From assembly GCA_032433765.1 (NCBI GenBank), contig JAVIAB010000046.1:66865681-66929680 (forward strand): a DNA stretch of 64,000 nt, written 5' to 3'. The translations under genes and the position numbers were made by a program. Positions 43,970 through 53,947 of this stretch are shown here, piece after piece. The notes beneath the pieces were generated by a model. That model did not search any database and had not been told where the DNA came from. It worked only from the letters and a program-made list of their open reading frames with translations. The DNA comes from Megaustenia siamemsis (taxonomy: Eukaryota; Mollusca; Gastropoda; Stylommatophora; Ariophantidae). The first letter of the stretch is position 1; the number at the start of each line of letters is the position of its first letter.

Positions 43970-44466
43970 TGGTGAGACATACACCCTTTCACCGCAATGC
44001 CAGGTTATACGAAGACTTTTATTGCTGTCAGGCGGGTGATGGGATGCCAGTGTTTATAGGAGGTCGAAATCAACGAGGACGAGGAATCGGTAGTTTCTTT
44101 GGTGGAATCGGGAGGGCTATTTTACCCTGGTTAAAAACAGGGGGTAAAGCCTTACTCAGAGAAGGCGTGGGGACCGGTCTGCAGGTCGCGCAGGACGCAT
44201 TAGCTGGCAGAAATATCGGCGATGCTTTCAAATCACGAGCTAAGGAGGCCGGTATGCGGTTATTAGACGGGGCCGTAGACCACCTGACGGGTAACAACCA
44301 ATCAGGAAGTGGTTTACGACGACGAATCAGAAAGCGAGTCGGGAAGGCAGCACCACCTGGCCAACCCGTTACGAAGAGAATAAAACCATCAGCTAGACTG
44401 TTCCCCCTTCATTCTGCAACCAAGAGGCGAACTAAACTGTCGGTACCAAAAGATATATTTGATTAA
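43969..44466 (+). CDS. pVI/pX-like basic capsid-internal protein
   Basis: A 165-residue protein with a Gly-rich amphipathic segment at residues 37-60 (RGIGSFFGGIGRAILPWLK) like the membrane-lytic helix of adenovirus pVI. A strongly basic motif, RRRIRKR, at 118-124 resembles the DNA-binding pX/mu core proteins or a nuclear signal. Gly-Gly-X sequences around residues 30-42 could be sites for the adenain-type protease encoded two genes downstream, but cleavage is inference. It starts in the TAATG overlap with the penton gene and ends in a TAATG overlap with the major capsid gene, so the three are probably translated from one mRNA. Confidence 0.7.
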   Translation: MVRHTPFHRNARLYEDFYCCQAGDGMPVFIGGRNQRGRGIGSFFGGIGRAILPWLKTGGKALLREGVGTGLQVAQDALAGRNIGDAFKSRAKEAGMRLLDGAVDHLTGNNQSGSGLRRRIRKRVGKAAPPGQPVTKRIKPSARLFPLHSATKRRTKLSVPKDIFD

Positions 44467-45773
44467 TGATGTCTCTCATTCACCCCAAGTCATGTGAATG
44501 TCTTCATTCTGGTTTGGATTTATTTAGCGTTCCACCAACTCAGACTGCTGTAGACTCGGGCCAATTTACTGAAATTCGACCTCTTGCCTCGTTAGCACAT
44601 GGGGCTCCCATAGAGTTTTTCATTTCTGGAAACACTGAAGAGTATCTAGATCTTTTCAACACGTTTTTACATCTGCGGGCCAGGATCACCCTCCCCAATG
44701 GTGAAAGTTTACCATTGGATGCCGAGGTAGGGCCAGTCAACAATTATCTTCACAGTCTATTCTCGCAAGTCGATGTTTCTCTGAATGATACATTGATTAC
44801 ACCATCTGAGAATACCTATCCATTTAGAGCAGTGTTCGAGACTTTACTAAACTATGGGGAGGATGCGAAAACGGGGCACTTGACGGCTGCTCTGTTCTAC
44901 AAAGATACAGCAGGCCACCACGATGATATGCAGGCTAACGAGGGATTTAAAATACGACGTGCTTTGACTTCGGATAGTAAAGAGGTTGAAATGATGGGTC
45001 GTTTGCACTCTGATCTCTTTGTGCAGGACCGTTACATGTTAAACAGAGTGGATGTAAAGATTAAACTCACACCCTCTAAGGACGTGTTCAACATCATGGC
45101 TCAGGATAAGTCTGTGGGTTATAAGAGTGTAATCACTTATGCTGCCCTCGTGGTCAGGAAAGCCAAGCTAAACCCAGCAATTTCTCTGGCCCACGAAAAA
45201 GCGCTTTTAAGTGGGAATGCACGGTACCCAATCAAGCGGGTTACCCTGAAAACATTTGCCATTGCTCGTGGGATGTATTCCCACAACCAAGACAATTTAT
45301 TCCTATCTCAAACGCCAACACGTATAGTGATAGGTCTGATTACCGCCGGTGGGTTTAATGGAGTTTATAACATTAACCCATTCAATTTTCAACACTTTGG
45401 TTTGACTTATATGAACCTGATGGTTGACGGGAGATGTGTATCCGGAAAGCCCCTAGCTATGGATTTTGAAAACAATCACTATGCGCGAGCATTTTTTGGT
45501 ACAAATTTGGCCATGGGTTTGATTGGTAGAGATGCTGGCAATGGTATTGATTATCATCAGTTCAAGGATGGCTTTTGTCTATTTGGTTTTGACCTCTCAC
45601 CCAGTCTGCTAGATGGAACCCAGTTTGAGCTAGCCACGAGTGGACCCTTGTCGATAGAGCTCAAATTCGCCGCTCCCACGACAACTCCCCTACAAGTTAT
45701 TGTCTACGCCGAGTTGGATTCAGTACTGGAAGTGTCCAAGACAAGACAGGTTCTAACAGACTACGCTATTTGA
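44466..45773 (+). CDS. Major capsid protein (hexon-like, double jelly-roll)
   Basis: A 435-residue protein of the family annotated in many invertebrate genomes as F54H12.2-like, which is the Polinton major capsid protein. Recognisable stretches are SLIHPKSCECLHSGLDLF at the start, IEFFISGNTEEYLDL near residue 55, and VNNYLHSLFSQVDVSLN near 90. The start ATG overlaps the previous stop; the second codon is also ATG and may be the real start. Length fits a double jelly-roll capsid subunit. The frame is intact, so capsids could be made if transcribed. Nothing resembling a fusogen or envelope gene lies nearby. Confidence 0.92.
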   Translation: MMSLIHPKSCECLHSGLDLFSVPPTQTAVDSGQFTEIRPLASLAHGAPIEFFISGNTEEYLDLFNTFLHLRARITLPNGESLPLDAEVGPVNNYLHSLFSQVDVSLNDTLITPSENTYPFRAVFETLLNYGEDAKTGHLTAALFYKDTAGHHDDMQANEGFKIRRALTSDSKEVEMMGRLHSDLFVQDRYMLNRVDVKIKLTPSKDVFNIMAQDKSVGYKSVITYAALVVRKAKLNPAISLAHEKALLSGNARYPIKRVTLKTFAIARGMYSHNQDNLFLSQTPTRIVIGLITAGGFNGVYNINPFNFQHFGLTYMNLMVDGRCVSGKPLAMDFENNHYARAFFGTNLAMGLIGRDAGNGIDYHQFKDGFCLFGFDLSPSLLDGTQFELATSGPLSIELKFAAPTTTPLQVIVYAELDSVLEVSKTRQVLTDYAI

Positions 45774-45777
45774 GAAA

Positions 45778-46263
45778 ATGAACACGGGGGATATTTACAG
45801 TCTCTTGATGTCCGATGTTTTTGTTCGAGGTTGCGCCCTTGTTAGTGTCATCCCACGAAACCACTTACCACCCCTCATCGATCAAACCAAGACTGCAGCC
45901 TTTGTCGTAAACACCGACCCTGCCCACAAACCTGGTGAACACTGGGTGGCCATCTTTTACAATGGCCTCGGCCAAATAGAGTATTTTGATTCCTACGGTT
46001 TACCTCCCAGGCACATTGATATTTTAAACTTTATCGAGAGGAATTCACATGTTCCATTCGTCTACAACTCACGAGTGTTACAAGACTTGTTTAGCAACAC
46101 GTGTGGTCTATATTGTGTTTATTATATAATTTTAAAGTGTCGTGGTGCGAGCATTAACAGAATTCTCATGCCATTTTCAACGAAACAACATATTAACGAC
46201 CGTATCATTTATCGGTTGATGACGCCCTGGATCCATCGACTGAGTGGAACAAACTTCCCATGA
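45778..46263 (+). CDS. Adenain-like cysteine protease
   Basis: A 161-residue C5/Ulp1-fold cysteine protease that in Polintons and adenoviruses processes capsid precursors. The catalytic set is visible: His55 (EHWVAIFY), Asp71 (EYFDSYG), the oxyanion Gln102 (RVLQDLFS) and the nucleophile Cys109 (NTCGLYCVYY). The pattern GEHWVA...FDSYG...Q...CGLYC is diagnostic. It starts 4 bp after the major capsid stop and ends the tightly packed cluster; a 204-bp gap with a new promoter follows. Confidence 0.93.
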   Translation: MNTGDIYSLLMSDVFVRGCALVSVIPRNHLPPLIDQTKTAAFVVNTDPAHKPGEHWVAIFYNGLGQIEYFDSYGLPPRHIDILNFIERNSHVPFVYNSRVLQDLFSNTCGLYCVYYIILKCRGASINRILMPFSTKQHINDRIIYRLMTPWIHRLSGTNFP

Positions 46264-46467
46264 CTCATCAAAGATGGCGGCTCTCTGAACATGTCTCAAC
46301 ACGTCCGATGACGTATTGCATCAGTTACTATAAATAGAACGTATTCCATTGGTTACTATAATTAGGCTGGCCACGCCCCACTTGTTACAGGGTATAAAAG
46401 TCAGCCGTTCTCAGTTCTACTACATACAGAAAGTCAGAGCCCTGCTACCAAGTCGTGTGATTCAAAC
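46264..46467 (+). promoter_or_regulatory. Intergenic promoter of the last Polinton gene
   Basis: The only real gap between genes in the element. TATAAAAG at 46393-46400 is followed by TCAGTTC (46411) and ACATACAG (about 46422), plausible initiators, and about 45-55 bp of leader to the ATG at 46468. A further TATAAATAG lies upstream at about 46330. This gene is therefore independently controlled from the capsid cluster. Confidence 0.65.
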
Positions 46468-47007
46468 ATGGAATCGGCTAGCATTAATATGCCAGCTTCA
46501 TTTGATGTATGTGATCAACGTATTTTCATGTCTCGTAGAAATGAGAATATAATTCCACTGTCCAAAGATGGTGTTAAGGCAGTCTCAGTTTCTGCTTTTC
46601 ATAACAGACCATTGATAAACATAAGGTCATATCGTGGTGAGAGTCTTCTTAAGTTTCCTACCAGAACTGGAATAACACTCTCGAGAGATGAATTTATCAC
46701 GCTAGTTGATATGCGAGATGACATTTTAGCAACTTATGATAACATCAACTATACTACACCTCTTGTTGAGCAACCGAAAGAACCAAGAGATATGTATGCC
46801 TCGAGTGATTCAATTTCCACTCAGTCGCCAATTACCTACGCCGTCTTTGATCAAGGCTTTGTCAAAATGGAGGGTGGCTGTGTTTTGAACTCTAATCAAC
46901 CTTCGTATTCACCAGTGTTTGATAACCATTTAGCTCAAACAGACAGTTCCAACAAAGCGAGGAAGCCGAGACGAGTAAAATTAATAAATGCTGCAGTGGG
47001 ACAGTGA
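46468..47007 (+). CDS. PC4/SUB1-like single-stranded DNA-binding protein
   Basis: A 179-residue protein. Residues 36-87 match the conserved pattern of the PC4 (SUB1) C-terminal domain: V-S-V-x-x-F, then L-I-x-I-R-x-Y (49-55), a Gly/Pro turn, G-I-T-L (68-71), and a helix ending D-D-I. In PC4 this fold dimerises and binds ssDNA and melted promoter or replication forks. Residues 90-150 are low-complexity and acidic/polar. The tail KARKPRRVK (about 165-172) looks like a nuclear signal. It has its own TATA box and polyadenylation signals (AATAAA at 47153 and 47177). In an element without PolB, an ssDNA-binding protein could help recruit host or helper replication, or switch on late genes. The match is by eye. 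Confidence 0.65.
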   Translation: MESASINMPASFDVCDQRIFMSRRNENIIPLSKDGVKAVSVSAFHNRPLINIRSYRGESLLKFPTRTGITLSRDEFITLVDMRDDILATYDNINYTTPLVEQPKEPRDMYASSDSISTQSPITYAVFDQGFVKMEGGCVLNSNQPSYSPVFDNHLAQTDSSNKARKPRRVKLINAAVGQ

Positions 47008-47152
47008 AATTTTTATTACTTATACATGACTATGTTGTTATTTGTGTACTTTTTTCAGATGATTTGAATTCATATTTGTACTATTGAAATCATCATTGTT
47101 CAATTATAAACATTTGAATGTGTAACATGTATTGTCCACGTTGATGTATTGA

Positions 47153-47182
47153 AATAAATTTATGTTTCAGTGTGAAAATAAA
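47153..47182 (+). terminator. Polyadenylation signals after the PC4-like gene
   Basis: AATAAA at 47153-47158 and again at 47177-47182. The second lies within the first bases of the right TIR. Confidence 0.5.
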
Positions 47183-48581
47183 CATTATAAAAAGAGCATA
47201 TTTGTTTGATTTTTATTTGAGTTGTTTTAATTTATTTAATTTTAAATTATTTTGTTAAATTAAAATAAATGACAGTATAGAATCTATGAAATAAGGTTCT
47301 ACTTACGATTTGTAAAGAAAAATTACTTGTACAGCCAAGCACACTCTTGCTTGCGTTACAGCCAAGACACTCGTTGAAACTGCTTCAGAGAGTGAGAATA
47401 AAATCCTGGCTGCTTGGATCTACTTATATACAGTTCTAACCTCTTTGATCGATCAAGTACTCTCCAGTACAACCATATTAATTTTCCCCTAAACATCCCA
47501 CATTAAAACAACCACCCACTAAAATTCCCCTGATAAGTGGTATTCTAATCTTCAGATGATAAAAAGTTATTAACGTAGCCCTGGCCAGTCTGGCCCTCAA
47601 CATTTAATCAAAACTTTTCACAGCGAAACACGGTCTTTGAACACGAACCAGCGCAAAGATATTAATTACCCCCAAGCGTCTCACATTAAAACATCGGTAT
47701 CGTAAAATTCCCCTGTTAAATGATTCTCCTGATGAACACTTACCGGCGACGGATATTTCACCACGGGAGGCAGATTCTTTGATGTTCATACGGGAGGCGG
47801 ATTCTTTGATCGCGCTTAACGTTAAACGCGGCTCCCTCGCTGCGCGAGGTCGCCTCGCGCCTACCGTGAACTCTTTGATCTTGCGGCCCCTTGCTGCGCG
47901 CCTACCGGGAACTCTTTGATCTCTCGCTTAATTAACGCTGTGTTTCGCATTTGGCGTGTAGCGTGTGTAACGGCCTAAGCTGTTACCTTTAATTCTAAAG
48001 GAAGTTTTTAAAAACAATAAATAAACTTGTCACTGTTTTTATTGAATGAGAGTATAAAGAAAGAATAGATTTATGAAAGTTACGGAACCATTGAAAGTAC
48101 AAAGAATATGAAAGTTATGATACCACCGCCGCCCCTTCACCACCCCTTCACCACCCCTTCACAACACCACCGCAGCGGGAGGTCACCACGAGAGGTCACC
48201 GGGAGGTCACCGGGAGGTCACCGGGAGGTCACCACCACCACCACCACCACCACGACCGGAACAAAAAGGGGCGGGTAGACTCTCATATAAGGAAAAACGG
48301 CACCAAAAATTGTGCCTCGATCTGCGTGTAGACTATTTATATAAGGATTTATCTGCGTTTCGACGCCTTCACAACACCACGAGAGGTCAACGAGAGGTCA
48401 ACGAGAGGTCACCGGAACCAAAATGGGCGGGTAGACTCTCATATAAGAAAAAATGAAGACTCTCATATAAGGAAAAACGGCACCAAAAAATGTGCCTCGA
48501 TGTACGGGTAGACTATTTATATAAGGATTTAGGTGCCTTCAAAGGCACTTTTATCCGTCCTAATTGACATACTATACTACT
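47167..48581 (-). repeat. Right terminal inverted repeat of the Polinton (1,415 bp)
   Basis: Inverted copy of 39089-40467, inner edge TCAGTGTGAAAATAAACATT. It is about 36 bp longer because the GGAGGTCACC unit and ACC run are expanded (about 48180-48252). It carries the mirrored TATA box (47423-47430), 5' splice site (47301-47306), GATCAAAG motifs and hairpins, all pointing leftwards into the genes' antisense strand. Confidence 0.92.
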
Positions 48582-48587
48582 AATGTC

Positions 48588-49495
48588 TTTTGCAGGCATG
48601 AGGGAACAATGTCTATGACAGGCATGAGGGAACAATGTCTATGACAGGCATGAGGGAACAATGTCTATGACAGGCACGAGGGAACAATGTCTATGACAGG
48701 CATGAGGGAACAATGTCTATGGCAGGCATGAGGGAACAATGTATATGAAAAACAAGAGGGAACAATGTCTATGACAGGCATGAGGGAACAATGTCTATGG
48801 CAAGCATGAGGGAACAATGTCTATGACAGGCATGAGGGAACAATGTATATGAAAAACAAGAGGGAACAATGTCTATGGCAGGCATGAGGGAACAATGTAT
48901 ATGAAAAACAAGAGGGAACAATGTCTATGGCAAGCATGAGGGAACAATGTCTATGACAGACATGAGGGAACAATGTCTATGGCGGGCATGAGGGAACAAT
49001 GTCTATGGCGGGCATGAGGGAACAGTGTCTATGGCAGGCATGAGGGAACAATGTCTATGGCGGGCATGAGGGAACAATGTCTATGGCAGGCATGAGGGAA
49101 CAATGTCTATGGCAGGCATGAGGGAACAGTGTCTATGGTAGGCATGAGGGAACAATGTCTATGGCAGGCATGAGGGAACAATGTCTATGACAGGCATGAG
49201 GGAACAATGTCTATGACAGGCATGAGGGAACAATGTCTATGGCGGGCATGAGGGAACAATGTCTATGGCGGGCATGAGGGAACAATGTCTATGACAGGCA
49301 TGAGGGAACAATGTCTATGGCAGGCATGAGGGAACAATGTCTATGACAGGCATGAGGGAACAATGTCTATGACACACAGGAGTGAACAGTGTCTATGACA
49401 CGCAGGAGGGAACAGTGTCTATGACAGACAACAAAGAAGAGTGTCTATGACAGACAAGAAAGAAGAGTGTCTATGACAGACAAGAGGGAACAATG
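48588..49495. repeat. 26-bp minisatellite to the right of the Polinton, about 35 copies
   Basis: Units GGCATGAGGGAACAATGTCT plus ATGACA, with ATGGCA, ATGGCG and GAAAAACAAG variants. It continues the array at 39030-39088 that the Polinton interrupted. The last copies degenerate (ACACACAGGAGTG, ACAGACAAGAAAG). Confidence 0.95.
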
Positions 49496-49682
49496 TCTCA
49501 ATCTCTTCTACTTTCATGCTGTCTGTTGGGAGTTTAACATAACACAATCCTGTTGTATTCCCCTACATTGACATCGCATACACACAAACTCCAAATACAG
49601 TCCCGTCCAACTAAGACAACAATCCACCCTTGTATGTGACGTGCTGTGGTTGTAATGTCACACATGCTGTATCCAACAACAG

Positions 49683-49766
49683 GTTGCTGTACGACTGCCA
49701 ATGTGAGGACACTTCCAGTCAGGTCACGGCATCTACCACCCCACTTTATAGTGCAAACGTCACGAG
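49683..49766 (+). CDS. Host gene exon B (second copy)
   Basis: This 84-nt exon lies between the acceptor ATCCAACAACAG and donor GTAATC, again symmetric phase 2-2. It encodes LLYDCQCEDTSSQV, a Thr/Ser-rich stretch and an ANVTR-type end with an N-glycosylation sequon. Both splice sites and the first seven residues match exon B at 20868, and the middle differs. Its overhang AG plus A of the next exon (53948) gives Arg, keeping the frame. Its introns carry single copies of the units that are amplified around the first exon B. Confidence 0.65.
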
Positions 49767-49924
49767 GTAATCTTTACCTGTTGAGATCTGTGTGTTTCTG
49801 TATAAGTCTTTTTATTTAGAGCTTGAGTCACACTTAGGAAACTCAGTGAATAGCAGCCAAGTCAAACGGCGTGAAAAATAGATAAACATGTGTGTGTGTA
49901 CGTGACGAGGTCAATGACTGACAC

Positions 49925-51830
49925 GTGTGTCTATTATCTATAGAAGATAATAACTGACAAGTGTGTCTATGATCACTAGAAGATAATAACTGACACGTGT
50001 GTCTATGATCAATAGAAGATAATAACTGACACGTGTGTCTATGATCAATAGAAGATAATAACTGACACGTGTGTCTATGATCACTAGAAGATAATAACTG
50101 ACACGTGTGTCTATGATCAATAGAAGATAATAACTGACACGTGTGTCTATGATCACTAGAAGATAATAACTGACACGTGTGTCTATGATGACTAGAAGAT
50201 AATAACTGACACGTGTGTCTATGATCAATAGAAGATAACTGACACGTGTGTCTATGATCAATAGAAGAAAACTGACACGTGTGTCTATGATCAATAGAAG
50301 ATAACTGACATGTGTGTCTATGATCAATAGAAGATAACTGACATGTGCGTCTATGATCAATATAAGATAACTGACATGTGTGTCTATGATCAATATAAGA
50401 TAACTGACATGTGTGTCTATGATCAATAGAAGATAACTGACACGCGTGTCTATGATCAATAGAAGATAACTGACGCGTGTGTCTATGATCAATAGAAGAT
50501 AACTGACATGTGTGTCTATGATCAATAGAAAATAACTGACGCGTGTGTCTATGATCAATAGAAGATAACTGACGCGTGTGTCTATGATCAATATAAGATA
50601 ACTGACACGTGTGTCGATGATCAATATAAGATAACTGACACGTGTGTCTTTGATCAATAGAAGATAACTGACACGTGTGTCTATGATCAATAGAAGATAA
50701 CTGACACGCGTGTCTTTGATCAATAGAAGATAACTGACACGTGTGTCTATGATCAATAGAAGATAACTGACACGTGTGTCTATGATCAATAGAAGATAAC
50801 TGACACGCGTGTCTTTGATCAATAGAAGCTAACTGACGCGTGTGTCTATGATCAATAGAAGATAACTGACATGTGTGTCTATGATCAATAGAAGATAACT
50901 GACATGTGCGTCTATGATCAATATAAGATAACTGACATGTGTGTCTATGATCAATATAAGATAACTGACATGTGTGTCTATGATCAATAGAAGATAACTG
51001 ACACGCGTGTCTATGATCAATAGAAGATAACTGACGCGTGTGTCTATGATCAATAGAAGATAACTGACACGTGTGTCTATGATCAATAGAAAATAACTGA
51101 CGCGTGTGTCTATGATCAATAGAAGATAACTGACGCGTGTGTCTATGATCAATATAAGATAACTGACACGTGTGTCGATGATCAATATAAGATAACTGAC
51201 ACGTGTGTCTTTGATCAATAGAAGATAACTGACACGTGTGTCTATGATCAATAGAAGATAACTGACACGCGTGTCTTTGATCAATATAAGATAACTGACA
51301 CGTGTGTCTATGATCAATAGAAGATAACTGACACGTGTGTCTATGATCAATAGAAGATAACTGACACGCGTGTCTTTGATCAATAGAAGCTAACTGACGC
51401 GTGTGTCTATGATCAATAGAAGATAACTGACACGTGTGTCTTTGATCAATAGAAGATAACTGACGCGTGTGTCTATGATCAATAGAATGTTTGTGTCTAT
51501 GATCAATAGAAGATAACTAACGCGTGTGTCTATGATCAATAGAAGATAACTGACATGTGTGTCTATGATCAATAGAATGTTTGTGTCTATGATCAATAGA
51601 AGATAACTGACGCGTGTGTCTATGATCAATATAAGATAACTGACACGTGTGTCTATGATCAATAGAAGATAACTGACACGTGTGTCTATGATCAATAGAA
51701 GATAACTGACGCGTGTTTCTATGATCAATAGAAGATAACTGACACGTGTGTCTATGATCAATAGAAGATAACTGACACGTGTGTCTATGATCAATAGAAG
51801 ATAACTAACACGTGTGTCTATGATCAATAC
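49925..51830. repeat. 33/36-bp minisatellite, about 57 copies
   Basis: Units with GACACGTGTGTCTATGATCA and ATAGAAGATAACT. The first nine units are 36-37 bp (GATAATAACT) and the rest 33 bp. A block of about 0.56 kb is duplicated (about 50270-50822 and 50829-51383). CACGTG and ATGATCAAT recur in every unit. Confidence 0.95.
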
Positions 51831-51939
51831 CTGTTTCTCTGCATCTTCTTCTGTTCTACCCTTAAAAAAACAAAGAAGTAGCAACACAAACATTGTATGT
51901 TGACATCAGTGTCTGCTCTAATTCTGCAAACAAAGTAGA

Positions 51940-53207
51940 CAACAATATCACAACAACAGACAACATCATATACGATAATGTCACAACAACAGACAACATC
52001 ATATACCACAATATCACAACAACAGACAACATCATATACCACAATATCACAACAACAGACAACATCATATACGACAATATCACAACAACAGACAACATCA
52101 TATACAACAATGTCACAACAACAGACAACATCATATACGACAATATCACAACAGACAACATCAAATACAACAATATTACAACAACAGACAACATCATATA
52201 CAACAATATCGCAAACCACAGACAACATCAAATACAACAATATCACAACAGACACCATCAAATACAACAATATCACAACAACAGACAACATCATATACCA
52301 CAATATCACAACAACAGACAACATCATATACGACAATATCACAACAACAGACAACATCATATACAACAATGTCACAACAACAGACAACATCATATACGAC
52401 AATATCACAACAGACAACATCAAATACAACAATATTACAACAACAGACAACATCATATACAACAATATCGCAAACCACAGACAACATCAAATACAACAAT
52501 ATCACAACAACAGACAACATCATATACAGCAATATCACAACAACAGACAACATCATATACAACAATGTCACAACAACAGACAACATCATATACGACAATA
52601 TCTCAACAGACACCATCAAATACAACAATATCTCAGGGTGTCCGGTTAGCGCAATCGATAGGCGGTTGGCTTACCACGGCAACAGCCGGGGTTCGTACCC
52701 TGGCGAGGACACCTGGGTTTTACTAATTCCCTAAAAATTAGTATCTCTGAAGTCGGAGTAAATCTGCCTGCATGGCGAGGGGCATCCTGTAATGGGATAA
52801 AACAGACTTTACACGCAAAATTCAGTCCCACAAAATTGAGTGGGTGGGACTTCGTCAGAGGTTAAAGCTGACGAAAGCGAACGAACGAACGAACAATATC
52901 TCAACAACAGACAACATCATATACAAGAATATCGCAAACCACAGACAACATCATATACAACAATATCACAAACAGATAACATCATATACAACAATATCAC
53001 AAACAACAGACAACATGATAAACAACAATATCACAACAGACAACATCATATACAACAATATCACAAACAACAGACAACATCTTATACAACAATATCACAA
53101 AAAACAGGCAACATCATATACAAAAATATCACAACAACAGACAACATCATAGACAACAATGTCACAACAACAGACAACATCATATACAACAATATCACAA
53201 CATCATC
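51940..53207. repeat. 33-bp minisatellite split by a SINE
   Basis: Units with CAACAACAGACAACATCATA and TACAACAATATCA. The left part (51940-52635) holds about 21 copies and the right part (52893-53207) about 9. The SINE at 52636-52892 interrupts it. Confidence 0.95.
52636..52892 (+). mobile_element. tRNA-derived SINE, second family, with target duplication
   Basis: A 257-bp element starting GGGTGTCCGGTTAGCGCAAT. The head folds like a tRNA: GGTGTCC pairs perfectly with GGACACC about 65 bases later, box A is TTAGCGCAATCGATAGGCGG and box B is GGGGTTCGTACCC. The body has CTCTGAAGTCGGAGTAAATC and the tail is (GAAC)n. Perfect 11-bp direct repeats ACAATATCTCA flank it at 52625-52635 and 52893-52903. 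Confidence 0.88.
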
Positions 53208-53214
53208 TATTGGT

Positions 53215-53755
53215 GAGAGGATTTGATATATTGGTGAGAAGAGTGGATATTAGGGAGAGGATTTGATATATTGGTGAGAAGAGTGGATATTAGGGAGAAG
53301 AGTGGCGATTAAGGAGAAGAGTGCAGATAAAGGAGAAGAGTGGATATTAGGGAGAAGAGTGGATATTAGGGAGAAGAGTGGCGATTAGGGAGAAGAGTGG
53401 CGATTAAGGAGAAGAGTGCAGATAAAGGAGAAGAGTGGATATTAGGGAGAAGAGTGGCGATTAAGGAGAAGAGTGCAGATAAAGGAGAAGAGTGGATATT
53501 AGGGAGAAGAGTGGCGATTAAGGAGAAGAGTGCAGATAAAGGAGAAGAGTGGATATTAGGGAGAAGAGTGGATATTAGGGAGAAGAGTGGCGATTAGGGA
53601 GAAGAGTGGCGATTAAGGAGAAGAGTGCAGATAAAGGAGAAGAGTGGATATTAGGGAGAAGAGTGGCGATTAAGGAGAAGAGTGCAGATAAAGGAGAAGA
53701 GTGGATATTAGGGAGAAGAGTGGCGATTAGGGAGAAGAGTGGCGATTAAGGAAAT
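53215..53755. repeat. 19-20-bp purine-rich minisatellite, about 28 copies
   Basis: Units GGGAGAAGAGTGGATATTA, GGAGAAGAGTGGCGATTAAG and GGAGAAGAGTGCAGATAAAG rotate in a three-unit order. Nearly all-purine on the + strand. Confidence 0.9.
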
Positions 53756-53947
53756 GTGCGGTGATTAGAATATTGAAAATGAGAAGACAAAGAAAGAAGA
53801 GAGAAATGGAAAAGAAAAAAAAATAACAAAAGAAAAGGAATCAAGAACAGGCAGATACTGCCATCAGCGCAGCCGTCGTGTGATCTTCTCTGATGTCGAA
53901 GAGATAACAGTTGTTTGGTGAACTGTCCTTCTTGTTTCATGAGACAG

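Larger units (their letters stand above)
39089..48581 (+). mobile_element. Polinton/Maverick-type virus-like transposon lacking DNA polymerase B
   Basis: A 9,493-bp element bounded by 6-bp target duplications AATGTC (39083-39088 and 48582-48587), with termini AGTAGTATAG...CTATACTACT. The 6-bp duplication and 5'-AG terminus are diagnostic for Polintons. TIRs are 39089-40467 and 47167-48581. Between them, 6.7 kb carries ten intact genes, all on + strand: ATPase, two accessory proteins, integrase, membrane protein, penton-like, pVI/pX-like, major capsid, protease and a PC4-like protein. No protein-primed PolB, helicase or primase is encoded, and there is no gap where a decayed one could sit. Usual Polintons are 15-20 kb with PolB. 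TIRs are nearly identical and all frames are open, so the insertion is recent. It lies in a host-gene intron in the sense direction. Confidence 0.92.

Noticed and set aside
52637..52712. A functional tRNA gene
   Set aside because: Folds well at the acceptor stem but is the head of a 257-bp SINE with target duplications.
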